Counted from the first letter of the stretch, positions 27,642-36,970 are shown. The stretch: DNA of 64,000 nt from Mesorhizobium sp. J8 (GCF_016591715.1 NZ_AP024109.1:3534001-3598000), one strand, 5' to 3'. Numbers and translations: made by a program. Notes: a model not told the origin generated them from the sequence alone.

Positions 27642-30600
27642 TCACAACCGCGAGACCATATAGCGCAGCGCCGAGCGGCTCGGCATGAAGAAATAGCCGC
27701 CGCCCTTGGTGGTGACGAACTGCGGCACGTTCTTGAGCACAGTGACCTTTTCCCAGGAAGGGATCGAGAACCGGCCGCCGCCGCCTCGCGCGCCGATCGT
27801 CGGGTCCGTCTCGCCCACAAGACCCTGGAACGAGTTCGACGAGACCCATGTCTGCTGGATGAACTCGTATTGGCGTTCGATATCGGCGTTGAGGCACATG
27901 AAGAGCAGGCCCTTTTCTGTCTTCCCGCCTTTGCCCTTCTTCTCATAGGTGCGGCCGACGCGCAGGATGCGATGGCGCTTGCCGATCCTGATCTGCGTGT
28001 CGCGATCCTCGCCGAGCGAATCGCGCGGATTGGAACGGCGTATGTGGGAGCCGAGCGGGCAAGCGTGCCCTTGCGGGTCTTCCGCGCCGAGCGCGAAATC
28101 ATTGTCGATGCCACGGCCTGGACGCCCGTTCGGATTGCGCACCAGCGAGCTGCCGTCCTGCCAGCGGCCGAGCATCTTTGCCGCCACCCAGCGCTGATCG
28201 ATGGCGGGATCGCCGGTCTCATTTGCGGCCTGGATAGCGGCCCGCCTGCAGTAATCGTCGAACAATTCGACATGCTGCTCGAACTGGCGCATGACGAGAA
28301 AAGTGCCGTTGCGGCCGAAATCCCGCGGCGGAGGCGGTTGTCCCGGGATCTGCCGGTTGCGCCGCACCTGCGAAAGGATGCCGGTGCGGTCCAGCGCCGC
28401 CTCGACCGATGGGGAGGCGGGGTAGAAGCCATGCTCGTCGCGATAGCCGAACAGGAACTCGCCTGGCGCGACGAGATGCATGGGCGCGGCTCCCTTGGCG
28501 GCGCGCGCCGTGCCCCGGACGATCGGCTGCGAGACGCCGTCGACGAAACCGAAATGCTCGACCGCGCGCTTGCCGTCGCGCTTCACCAGCAGCGGCAACT
28601 CGGCTGCCACGGACATGCCGGCACCCGTCGTTTGTCGATTCATGGCCGCGACCTCGGCTTTCAACGTGGCCGGCGTCTCGGCGTAGCAGACGATGACGAG
28701 GTCGACAGGATTCTTGGGCGAGCCCCATTGCCATTTGTCGGGAGCGTCGGGGCCGGTGTCGTTGAGGATGCGGCTGCGCTCGGGCGTTCCCATGCCTTGG
28801 CGGAAAGCGACCGGAAACGTATCCAACGGTTCGTCGTCGACGCCGCCCTGCAGCCCGAGCCGGCGCAGGCCGTTCGGGCCAAACGCCACCGTCATGGCGC
28901 GGCCGGCCGGCACGCCGTCGCCGAAGCTGGTCTTGTCGATCACGAAATCGAGCCACGCTTTGCGCTTGGCTGCGGGCAAACCGTCCGGCACCTCGATCGC
29001 AAGCATATGCGCGTGACCGAGCGCACCGAATGGCCCGAAGAAGATCGACTGGATTTCCCCCGATTCCAGCTCTTCGAGCGGTGCGGACGCCGATTCGGGC
29101 AAGCTGGTTGTGTCCGCCGGGCGCGCTTGCGGGCGCGGCAGGGACCCAAACAGGCTTAGCCAGTCGCGAGCCTCGTTGCCGGTGGCCGAAGCGATGCCGC
29201 GCCTGATCCTGGAGTTGATGCGTATGCGCGTGGTGTTGAGATGCGGATAGGCGCTGTACCAGAACAGCGTCGGCACCTGCTGGCGCCGCGCCCAGCGCTT
29301 GAAGCGGTCGCCGTCGCGCGCGCCGTCGAGGAACAGCCAGCGCGTGCGCGGATAGCCTTCGGTGTTGCTCCACACGCCGGTCAGGCCGGCCGAAGCCTTG
29401 GCGATGAAATCCTCGAGATAGCTTTCCCAGCTGCCGCCGTAGTTGGAGAAGAACACCAGCCTGTCGGTGCCGGGCAACAGCACCCAGCGGGCGAAATGAA
29501 TGGTGTTGATGGTGGCGAGGAAGCCCGGTCGGAATACTTTCTGCGCCGATATCGAGATCAGATAAAAGGAGAGCCTCAGCGCCAGCCGCCGCAAGATCCC
29601 AGGCTTCATCGTCGAGATCGCCGTCAGGTTGTTCTGTGCGGCATGATCCTCCCTGGCCAGGATCTTTTCGAGCGCGCCGATATCGACCGGAGTGTTCGCA
29701 GGCCGGTCCTTGTCCTCGAGCCGCCGCAGCGCCAGGAAGCAGAGGCCGACGAACAGGAGGAGGATGGCCAGCAGGCCGAGCACCGAAAGCAGAAGCGCGG
29801 CTCCGGCGATCGCGATATTGGCGAAGGTGAAACCATGCGGATTGCCGAACACCAGCACATAGGTCATGCGCCAAAAGGCCAGAACGACGATCGCCACGGT
29901 GGCGAACATCTTCGGTGTCAACAGCGTCGTCGTCAGCGCCTGCGACCAGTGACCGGGCGGCCGTTCGAGCAGGCTTTCAGCGGGCTCGAACGCCCAGCCG
30001 AATTGCCCGAGGCAGCGGACATGCCGGCGCGCTTCGGCGAGCACATCCATCGCATTGCCGTTGCCCGCGCGGGGCTTCTCGACGATCTCGCGCACGCTGT
30101 CGGCGAGCTTCGCCTCGGCCAGGATCCGCCGCACGGAATGCCCCGGCGTGCCCGAGAAAACCAGGCCGGCGGTGCTGCCGAAGGAGGGCGATATGTCGAT
30201 ATGGTTCTTCTTCAGGAAGTCCTCCAGCGGCCCGCCGTCCGGAAGGCCGCAGACATTCCTGAGGATCGGCCGCAACCGGTGACCGATCGATTGCGCGACG
30301 GCGGCGATGACCTCGTCGGTGCTGCCGTCGCCCGATATCTCTAGCACCAGCGCGCCGGTCTCGGTCCCCGTTTTCTCGTCCTTGCCGGTCGGAACGACGG
30401 CCAGGCTGGTGAAATGAATGGTGCCGACCTCGTCGAGCGCAGCGCGGACCTCGCCGATCGCCGGATTGCCGAGATCGGCGACCTTGTCGCGCACCGCATC
30501 GAGCGGCATCGGTCGGGTGATCGGGCAGACCACCGTCACCATCGACTGATCGGCGGTGCGGCAAAGCGGCGAGCGCTCGAAATCGACTTTGAGGCTCGCC

Positions 30601-31877
30601 GGATAGGCGCCGACATTGACCAGCTTGCCGGCCCTGCCCCGCGCGCGGGCCAGCTTCGGTTTGCTGAACAGGGCGCGGACGCATTCGCCGATCTGGATGC
30701 GGGCGATCTCGGCGCCGATGCACAAATGGATGCCGTAGCCGAACACCATGTAGTCGCGATGCGGGCGCGACGTGTCGAACTCGTTCGGCCGCTGCACGAT
30801 CTCCGGATCGAACATGGCTGAAAGCGTCGCCGGCATCACCACCGTTCCGGCTTTGACGAGGCGCTCGCGGCGCGTGCCCTTGCCGATGACCACGTCACGC
30901 CTCGTGTAGCGCCACGGCCCGATCCAGATCGGCTTGAAGCGCATGGCCTCCATGATCGCCCGATCGAGCTTGCCGGTATCGCCGGCCGTGATGGCCGCAT
31001 CCACCGCCTGTCGCGCATCGGCTCGCGACAGGATCACATCCAGGCAGTTGCCGCCGGCGAGCACATTGGTCGGCACGAAGCCGGCGACCATGCCGAGCAT
31101 GATCGAATGGATGTCGGGCAGCGACAGCCGCCCCTGGTCCATCAGCGCGACGAGGCGGGCCAGCGGCCGGTCGTCCTTACCGGGTCTTTCCCTGATCGCG
31201 GCGATCGAGCGGTCTATGACCTTGATCAGGCGATCGCCTCCGACCACGGCAAGCTGGCGCGTGGTGGGGTTTGCCGTCGGGTCGGAGAAGAACAATGCGC
31301 TGAGCGCGATCGACCAGTCGGCGAACTCGGTTTCGTCGTCGATCTCGAGGCCGAAATAATCGCGGCAGATGCGCACCGGCACGATCTTCATCAACCCGGC
31401 GATGGCATCGAAGCCGGGGGTGGCGCGGGTCACAATGTCGCGCGAATGACGCTCGGCGATCGGTCTGACGGCGGCTTCGACTTCCGCCGGCGGGAACGCG
31501 CTCAGCACGGCCGATTTCATCTGCCGGTACGCGGCGCCGTCCTGCATGCCGAGAATGAAATTCGAGCCCCGGGCGAGCTCGGCCATTTCCGGCCCATAGG
31601 GTGTCTCGAACTCGTCGCCCCGCTCCAATATGTCGCGCACATCCGCGCCCTTGGTGACGAGCAGGAAATTGCCGAAGCCGAGATTCGGCCAGAAACGGCG
31701 CAGCAGCGCCAGTAGCCAGCGCGGATCCCCAAGAAGAAAGCCGGCGATGCGGGAAGCAATACCGTCCTTGGAGCGCAGCCGGTTGATGTCGAAAGGCGGC
31801 ATCTCGGCGACCGGACGCTGGCTCTTCTGAGCGGCGCGGACGGCGGCGAAGTATTTCAAAGTGATCATCGCGTTCAA
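27642..31877 (-). CDS. Cytochrome P450-DyP-type peroxidase fusion with central membrane helices
   Basis: A 1411-aa protein joining two heme enzymes. Residues about 1-440 are a P450: ExxR at Glu310-Arg313 and heme-ligand loop FGYGIHLCIG with Cys386. The I-helix reads AGFVPT (265-270) instead of the usual AGxD/ET, so the oxygen-activating acid is missing. Residues about 445-640 and 740-900 are unassigned; they share a TIHF motif (486 and 792). Two or three membrane helices lie at about 655-720. Residues about 930-1411 are a DyP peroxidase: GFVDG at 1110-1114 and proximal His1278 in GSHIRRSNPRD. A perfect CRP-type site lies 70 bp before the ATG. Confidence 0.9.
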   Translation of the reverse strand: MNAMITLKYFAAVRAAQKSQRPVAEMPPFDINRLRSKDGIASRIAGFLLGDPRWLLALLRRFWPNLGFGNFLLVTKGADVRDILERGDEFETPYGPEMAELARGSNFILGMQDGAAYRQMKSAVLSAFPPAEVEAAVRPIAERHSRDIVTRATPGFDAIAGLMKIVPVRICRDYFGLEIDDETEFADWSIALSALFFSDPTANPTTRQLAVVGGDRLIKVIDRSIAAIRERPGKDDRPLARLVALMDQGRLSLPDIHSIMLGMVAGFVPTNVLAGGNCLDVILSRADARQAVDAAITAGDTGKLDRAIMEAMRFKPIWIGPWRYTRRDVVIGKGTRRERLVKAGTVVMPATLSAMFDPEIVQRPNEFDTSRPHRDYMVFGYGIHLCIGAEIARIQIGECVRALFSKPKLARARGRAGKLVNVGAYPASLKVDFERSPLCRTADQSMVTVVCPITRPMPLDAVRDKVADLGNPAIGEVRAALDEVGTIHFTSLAVVPTGKDEKTGTETGALVLEISGDGSTDEVIAAVAQSIGHRLRPILRNVCGLPDGGPLEDFLKKNHIDISPSFGSTAGLVFSGTPGHSVRRILAEAKLADSVREIVEKPRAGNGNAMDVLAEARRHVRCLGQFGWAFEPAESLLERPPGHWSQALTTTLLTPKMFATVAIVVLAFWRMTYVLVFGNPHGFTFANIAIAGAALLLSVLGLLAILLLFVGLCFLALRRLEDKDRPANTPVDIGALEKILAREDHAAQNNLTAISTMKPGILRRLALRLSFYLISISAQKVFRPGFLATINTIHFARWVLLPGTDRLVFFSNYGGSWESYLEDFIAKASAGLTGVWSNTEGYPRTRWLFLDGARDGDRFKRWARRQQVPTLFWYSAYPHLNTTRIRINSRIRRGIASATGNEARDWLSLFGSLPRPQARPADTTSLPESASAPLEELESGEIQSIFFGPFGALGHAHMLAIEVPDGLPAAKRKAWLDFVIDKTSFGDGVPAGRAMTVAFGPNGLRRLGLQGGVDDEPLDTFPVAFRQGMGTPERSRILNDTGPDAPDKWQWGSPKNPVDLVIVCYAETPATLKAEVAAMNRQTTGAGMSVAAELPLLVKRDGKRAVEHFGFVDGVSQPIVRGTARAAKGAAPMHLVAPGEFLFGYRDEHGFYPASPSVEAALDRTGILSQVRRNRQIPGQPPPPRDFGRNGTFLVMRQFEQHVELFDDYCRRAAIQAANETGDPAIDQRWVAAKMLGRWQDGSSLVRNPNGRPGRGIDNDFALGAEDPQGHACPLGSHIRRSNPRDSLGEDRDTQIRIGKRHRILRVGRTYEKKGKGGKTEKGLLFMCLNADIERQYEFIQQTWVSSNSFQGLVGETDPTIGARGGGGRFSIPSWEKVTVLKNVPQFVTTKGGGYFFMPSRSALRYMVSRL

Positions 31878-31946
31878 GCCCCCCGGCTGTCCACGTCAAT
31901 GCGATGCCGGCGTTGTTCTGGCCTAGGTTTGCATCGGTCCGGCGTA

Positions 31947-31962
31947 TGTGAACCCGTTCACA
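31947..31962. promoter_or_regulatory. Perfect CRP-type binding site upstream of the P450-DyP gene
   Basis: TGTGA-ACCCGT-TCACA, with the inner bases extending the palindrome to TGTGAA-CCCG-TTCACA. It lies in the 109-bp gap between the cyclase stop and the P450-DyP start, at a distance typical of activator sites. Confidence 0.75.
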
Positions 31963-31986
31963 GTCATTTAATGTCGGCCCCGACAA

Positions 31987-33768
31987 TCATCCGGCAGACT
32001 TGGCCAGATCGAAATTGGCGATCAGGAAATTGTTCTTTGCCGGGTCCGCGAACGGTATCCAACGTATCCTTTGCTCGGAAAAATCGGGATGCCTGGTCAT
32101 GAAAATCGCAAGCTCGCGCGCCGCCTCGTCGCGCCGGCCGCTTCTCATCAGCGCACCTATCTTGAGGAACCTTGCGTAGAAGTAGCCCGGCGACAGGTTG
32201 AGCGAGCGCTCTGCGGTGGCGATCGCGGCCGGCCAGTCCTCGACGAAGCAATAGGCCGCGGCCAGTTCCCCCAGATTGTGGAATCGATAGAGGTCGAACG
32301 GACTCAACCGCTCGGTGTCGAGGAAGAACGGTATCGCCCCGGTCGCATCGCCAAGCAAAAGGTGCGCGCTGCCCATGGCCGAGCGGGCGAAGGCAAAGCT
32401 CGGATTGATGTGGATCGCCTCGGCAAGGTGCTCGGCCGCCAATGCCGGAAGGCCGCGCATGATGTCGGCCGCGCCGAGATAGGCATGCGGGCGCGCATCG
32501 AGGCTGTCCATCAGCAGCGCCTTGCGCGCAAGCGTCTCGACTTTCTCGAGATCGTCGCTGTCGCCGAAACGCAGCCATGCCCGCCAGAAATACCACCATG
32601 CGAGCTCGTTGAGCACGGCGCTGGAATTCGGATCTTCCTGGTAGGCCTTGTCGAAGAATTCGAGGGCGATGTCGGTGTCGCGGCGGGTACGCCTGTTCAT
32701 GTGCCAGCGGCCGCGCCTGACCAATTGCCAGGTTTCGAGGCTTTCCCACGGCACTTGGAACGTGCGCACCTGCTCGGCGCGATCGACCTCCTTGTCGAGG
32801 ATGGAAACGATCTCGCTGCCGATCTGGTCCCGCAGGCTGAAGATGTCGACGAGATCGCGGTCGAAGCGTTGCGACCAGACCAGGCGCCCGTTCGAGGTGT
32901 CGGTGAGCGATGCATTGAGGCGTATCTGCCTGTCGGAGCGCGCCAGCGTGCCGCCGACGATGTAGCGCGCGCCGAGCGCATTGCCGATGAGCCTCGTGCC
33001 CAGGCTGTCGTCGCGAAATTGGAAGCTGGACCCCTTGGCGATGACCGAAAGCCAGCGTGTGTTGGAAAGCCCGTATATGATGTCCTCGGCGATGCCATCG
33101 GCCATGTAGCCGACATCGGGTTCGCTCCCGTTGCCCTGGAACGGCAGCACGGCGATTGCAGGCGGCCCCTTGGCGATCGGCCTATAATGGCCAGGTGTGG
33201 CGGGGATGGAAGCGAAGGAAGCCGCCGCGACGGGGCCGTTGCCGCCACGGCCGGCGATCAGGACCTGCACCGGCAGGGCGATGTTCTTCAGGCTGAATTC
33301 GCCGAGATCGGTGAAGACGGCCGACGTCTTGTCCTTCACGTGGTGCCATGTCGTCGCCGAGATGGCGACGCCGTCATGCGGCGCGAATTCCTGGAGCCGG
33401 GCTGCGATGTTCACGTCGTCGCCGTAGAGCCGGCCTTCGCGGACGATGACGTCGCCGGTATTGATCCCGGCGCGAAACGGCATGCGCATATCCTCGGTGA
33501 CCGCGGCATTCAGCGCCACGATCCGGCCCTGGAAATCGAAAGCCGCCCGCAGGGCTTCGATCGGGGTGCCGAATTCAGCCATGATGCTGTCGCCGGCATC
33601 GCCGAACGTGCGCCCGCCAAAGGCGCTGCAACTATCGGCAATAATGTCTCGCCTCTCCTCGAAGGCGGCGACGGCAAGTTCGTCGTCGATGCCCATCAGT
33701 CGCGAGAATCCTACGGCATCGATCGAAACGATTGTCGCAAGCTGACGGGTATAATTCCGTTCAGCCAT
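31987..33768 (-). CDS. Class III adenylate/guanylate cyclase with TolB-like and TPR domains
   Basis: A 593-aa protein of a type abundant in rhizobia. Residues 1-165 are a class III cyclase domain with metal-binding Asp17 (SIDAVGFSRL) and Asp60 (GDSIMAEF), and transition-state Asn120 and Arg124 (GDDVNIAARL). The lysine that usually selects adenine appears replaced by Gly56, so nucleotide specificity is uncertain. Residues about 203-335 are a TolB-like N domain (AIAVLPFQGNG, GIAEDIIYGL), and the rest are TPR-like helices. ATG 33768 has a G-rich Shine-Dalgarno 8 nt ahead; the frame is open further upstream. It is the nearest gene upstream of the P450-DyP gene. Confidence 0.9.
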   Translation of the reverse strand: MAERNYTRQLATIVSIDAVGFSRLMGIDDELAVAAFEERRDIIADSCSAFGGRTFGDAGDSIMAEFGTPIEALRAAFDFQGRIVALNAAVTEDMRMPFRAGINTGDVIVREGRLYGDDVNIAARLQEFAPHDGVAISATTWHHVKDKTSAVFTDLGEFSLKNIALPVQVLIAGRGGNGPVAAASFASIPATPGHYRPIAKGPPAIAVLPFQGNGSEPDVGYMADGIAEDIIYGLSNTRWLSVIAKGSSFQFRDDSLGTRLIGNALGARYIVGGTLARSDRQIRLNASLTDTSNGRLVWSQRFDRDLVDIFSLRDQIGSEIVSILDKEVDRAEQVRTFQVPWESLETWQLVRRGRWHMNRRTRRDTDIALEFFDKAYQEDPNSSAVLNELAWWYFWRAWLRFGDSDDLEKVETLARKALLMDSLDARPHAYLGAADIMRGLPALAAEHLAEAIHINPSFAFARSAMGSAHLLLGDATGAIPFFLDTERLSPFDLYRFHNLGELAAAYCFVEDWPAAIATAERSLNLSPGYFYARFLKIGALMRSGRRDEAARELAIFMTRHPDFSEQRIRWIPFADPAKNNFLIANFDLAKSAG

Positions 33769-34185
33769 GATCGAGCCCCCAGTCCCGCTTTCAATCCAGA
33801 ACAGGCGACCTGCGCTCAAAAGAAACACGTCGCCGTCTGCCGATGGATATCCCCGGCAGGTCCGGCGCGCCGTTGCCACCCTGTTATGACCAGAACTCTA
33901 TCAGGGTCTTGCCGAAAGCTCTACTACGAACAGCTAATATGACGAACTCCCCGTCCGGCGCATGGTTAGTCGTTCGTTACATCGAGCGAAACCTCCAGAC
34001 AACGCCTCTACCTTTTGAAATCAAAAGGCCTTTCGCGCGAGGCGATACCTGAATTGGTTACCGGCAGACATGGGTTGGCCGCATCGAGGCGGAGCTTCGG
34101 GAGGCGTTATTCTTACGTTGCGGAACCAACCTGCCCAGGTGCGAGTTTCTGACCGCATCTGCCAACACGAGATTTGAGGGCTCTC
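33769..34185. other. Intergenic region between cyclase and PepSY genes
   Basis: About 400 bp between divergent genes with no supported CDS. The only notable element is a palindrome at 34011-34028. No CRP-type site was found here. Confidence 0.5.
34011..34028. promoter_or_regulatory. Palindrome of unknown role
   Basis: CCTTTTGA-AA-TCAAAAGG has perfect 8-bp arms and a 2-bp centre. The tight centre suits a protein-binding operator better than a hairpin. Confidence 0.35.
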
Positions 34186-34443
34186 ATGCGCACTGTTGTT
34201 TTGGCAACCGGTATCGCGGTCTTCCTGGCCGGCGGACCGGCCTTCGCGGCGGACGACAAGGCACTACCCCCGCAGAATGCCAAGAAGCTCTCGGAAATCG
34301 TCGCCAAGGTCGAGCACCGCACCGACTTCCGCTATGTGAAGGAAGTCGATTGGGATAGCGACGGCTACACCATCACCTACTACACCACGGACAAGGCCAA
34401 GGTCCAAATCACCTACGACCCCGTGAGCGGCGAACCCAAATAG
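34186..34443 (+). CDS. PepSY-like exported small protein
   Basis: An 85-aa protein with signal peptide TVVLATGIAVFLAGGPAFA. The mature part of about 65 residues resembles a PepSY domain: a helix (NAKKLSEIVAKVE) then beta segments (YVKEVDWDSDGYTITYYTTD and KVQITYDPVSGE). Such proteins are periplasmic and may inhibit peptidases or act as sensors; the role here is unknown. ATG 34186 is chosen because GAGGG lies 5 nt ahead; an in-frame TTG lies 12 bp upstream. Confidence 0.75.
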   Translation: MRTVVLATGIAVFLAGGPAFAADDKALPPQNAKKLSEIVAKVEHRTDFRYVKEVDWDSDGYTITYYTTDKAKVQITYDPVSGEPK

Positions 34444-34618
34444 GCTGCGCCTCAGCGTCCCGCGAGCATATAAGCCCTCTGCCCTCCGGTGTCCCGCCTC
34501 TGTGCCTTGGTGTTCAACACTCCTTCGCCGCGCGCGAAAACCCGGTACGGCGGACCAGGCTTGCATCGATAAAACTTTGGTGGCTGACTGCCCGTCATGA
34601 TTGCGGGCACGGGGGTGC

Positions 34619-35095
34619 ATGGCAATGATCGGCTACGTCCTGAAGCGCATCCTGATGGTGCTTGTCGGCTATCTGGTCGCTGTGCTCGTCGGATTGATCG
34701 CCGTGGTGGTGATCTACGCGGTATTGAGTTCGCTGCCCAATGCGCCGGCTTATTTCGGGCTTATGGAGTTCACGCCGGTCGCCGTGCTGGTTGTTCCACC
34801 GCTCGGCATGTTCGTCTATTTCCTGACGATCATCCTGACGGGGATGCAGACGCTGGTCCTTGCCCTGATCGCCGAGTTCTTCTCGCTACGAAACTTTTGG
34901 CTGCACATGGTTTTCGGCGCCGCCGCCGCGGCTGCCGGTTTCATGCTGATCTGGCCCGACACTGCCGATGACCCGGAACGCTGGGCCGATATGGGCATTA
35001 TCGCCGCCGCCGGCCTGGTGGCCGGCCTGGTCTACTGGTTGATCGCCGGACGCGACGCCGGTTTTCGCCGGCCGTTGATCCAGCGCTCAGCTTGA
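34619..35095 (+). CDS. Polytopic membrane protein of unknown function
   Basis: A 158-aa protein with about four transmembrane helices, for example ILMVLVGYLVAVLVGLIAVV, VAVLVVPPLGMFVYFLTIIL and GIIAAAGLVAGLVYWLIAG. No family is recognised. ATG 34619 and ATG 34625 are both possible; GGGGG is 3 or 9 nt ahead. Its last 9 bp overlap the end of the convergent L,D-transpeptidase gene. Confidence 0.7.
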   Translation: MAMIGYVLKRILMVLVGYLVAVLVGLIAVVVIYAVLSSLPNAPAYFGLMEFTPVAVLVVPPLGMFVYFLTIILTGMQTLVLALIAEFFSLRNFWLHMVFGAAAAAAGFMLIWPDTADDPERWADMGIIAAAGLVAGLVYWLIAGRDAGFRRPLIQRSA

Positions 35096-36970
35096 CGGCG
35101 TGCGCACCGCTTCGGTCGCGTCCAGCGCCTGTATCAGCTTGGAATCGCGGTCATAGACGTCGTCGAAATACTCGACTTTGCCCGACATGTCCGGCCATGC
35201 GGTGAAATAGGCGACATAGACCGGGATGACGCGCGTGACATTCTCGGTGGAATGGCCGTGCTTCAGCTTCTCGGCGATATCATCGACCGTTGTGCCGAGC
35301 ACGGCGGCGGCCATGCCGCGCGGGTCCTGCAAACGGACACAGCCATGGCTGAGCGCGCGCATGTCGCGTGCGAAGAACGACTTCTGCGGCGTGTCGTGCA
35401 TGTAGATGGCATGCTTGTTGGGGAAGAGGATCTTCAATTCACCCAGGGCATTCGCTTCGCTCGGCTGCTGACGCACGCTGAAGGGGATTTTAGCGCCATA
35501 TGCACCCCAATCGACCTCCGAGGAGGGAATGCGCTTGCCGCGTGCGTCCGTCACCTCGTAGCCGGCACGGTCGAGATAGCCCGGATCGCTGCGCAGCCTC
35601 GGCAGCATCTCATTGACGATGATCGACTGCGGCACGCCCCAATAGGGATGGAAGTCGACCTGCTTGATCTGGTTGTAGAAGAAGGCGGTCTGGTTGGTGA
35701 CCCGGCCGATGACCGCGCGGGTCTTCAGCTTCTCCTCGCCATTGTCGATATAGCTGGCGGTGAAGGCCGGCTGGTTGATGAAGACGCGCGGGCTGCCGAG
35801 ATCCGACGGCATCCAGCGCAGTTCCTCGAGCGCCACCTTGACCTTCTCGATCTTGTCGGCCTTCGACGTGCCGGCCAGCGAAGCAACGGTGCGAGGGCCG
35901 ATGACTCCATCGCCCTTCATGCCGGCGCGCTGCTGCACGGCCTTGATCACCGGCACCAGCTCGGGATCGTAGAGCTCGCTCTTGCCAAGCCTGGCGAGCA
36001 CCTCGCCGTAATTGCCGCCCATCTCATCGTCGAGATTGCGCGAAATCAGCGTCAGCAACTTCGGCAGTTCGGGACTGCTCTCGCCGGGCTTGAGCAGCAA
36101 TTTGGGATCGACGACGATCTCGTTTTCCTCGCTGGCCTCGAGCGTTTCCAGTTCGACGCGCAGCGCCTGGTATTCGGCATTCTGCGGGTGCCGCGATTCG
36201 AGATAAGTGCGGACCTCCTGGGTATGCGCCAGTGTCTTCAGCGCGCCTTCCAGATCGAAGGGCTTGGCTGGGAAATCGTAGTAACCGGTCATCCGGTTGG
36301 GGTCGACGCGGCCGCTCTGGGCATCATGCGCATAGCGCAGCACGCGCGCCGACAGCGCCATCTCGAAGCGCGCCAGTTCCTTGGTCCGCTCTTCCGGTGT
36401 GGCGGAACTGGCGGCAGCCGGAACATCGACGGAGTAGTCGGCCGGCGTCAGACCGAAACTCGCCGCCTCGCCAAGCACACGCAGCGCGTCTTGCGCCCTG
36501 CTGTTGGGGGCGTTGTCGCTCACCCAGATGAAATCCGGATTGGCCGAATAATAGGCGACCAGCGCCTTGGCGATGTCGGGCTCGGCGAACAGCTCGTAGT
36601 CGCTCAAGCCTGCGACGGCATCGCGGAAGCTGTTGCTCGTCACCGACGGGACAAAGGCGGCGTCCTGCGCGGTCGCCGGCTGCGGCGCCGGCAGCAGCGC
36701 CTTGAAATCGACCCGCACAAGCTTGTCGGCCCTGTAGGTGTTGTAAGTCGGGCTGCTGATCCTGGCGCCACCACCCTCTCCGGCTGGGACGCTCGGCCGA
36801 ATCTTGCGCGGCTTGGGCGGTGGCGGAAATTCGCCTTGCGGGTTGTGCCGGATGCCGCCGCCGAACAGCATGTCGAACAGCCCTTGCGCGCTTGCCGGCT
36901 GCTGCCCGAGGGCAAGCGTCGCCGCAATCGCGATCGGCAGGACGGCCTTTTTGTTCCCGAGGATTTTCAT
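35087..36970 (-). CDS. L,D-transpeptidase (YcbB/LdtD-like)
   Basis: A 627-aa exported enzyme that forms 3-3 cross-links in peptidoglycan. It has an N-terminal signal segment (AVLPIAIAATLALGQQPASA) and a proline-rich spacer. A peptidoglycan-binding region with the typical KAVQQRAGMKGDGVIGPRT lies around residue 345, followed by the YkuD catalytic domain with ALSHGCVRLQDP near residue 545 holding the nucleophilic cysteine. An inner Tyr/Trp-rich insert (FHPYWGVPQSIIVNEMLP) is usual for YcbB. Rhizobiales rely heavily on such cross-links for polar growth. About 220 bp of AT-rich sequence upstream probably holds the promoter. Confidence 0.92.
   Translation of the reverse strand: MKILGNKKAVLPIAIAATLALGQQPASAQGLFDMLFGGGIRHNPQGEFPPPPKPRKIRPSVPAGEGGGARISSPTYNTYRADKLVRVDFKALLPAPQPATAQDAAFVPSVTSNSFRDAVAGLSDYELFAEPDIAKALVAYYSANPDFIWVSDNAPNSRAQDALRVLGEAASFGLTPADYSVDVPAAASSATPEERTKELARFEMALSARVLRYAHDAQSGRVDPNRMTGYYDFPAKPFDLEGALKTLAHTQEVRTYLESRHPQNAEYQALRVELETLEASEENEIVVDPKLLLKPGESSPELPKLLTLISRNLDDEMGGNYGEVLARLGKSELYDPELVPVIKAVQQRAGMKGDGVIGPRTVASLAGTSKADKIEKVKVALEELRWMPSDLGSPRVFINQPAFTASYIDNGEEKLKTRAVIGRVTNQTAFFYNQIKQVDFHPYWGVPQSIIVNEMLPRLRSDPGYLDRAGYEVTDARGKRIPSSEVDWGAYGAKIPFSVRQQPSEANALGELKILFPNKHAIYMHDTPQKSFFARDMRALSHGCVRLQDPRGMAAAVLGTTVDDIAEKLKHGHSTENVTRVIPVYVAYFTAWPDMSGKVEYFDDVYDRDSKLIQALDATEAVRTPSS

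Noticed and set aside
28219..29874. Long open frames antisense or out of frame within the P450-DyP gene as extra genes
   Set aside because: They are Arg/Ala-rich shadows of a high-GC gene, have no ribosome sites and show no recognisable domains.
27642..31877. DyP domain as cargo of an encapsulin
   Set aside because: No encapsulin gene is in the neighbourhood and the protein has internal membrane helices.
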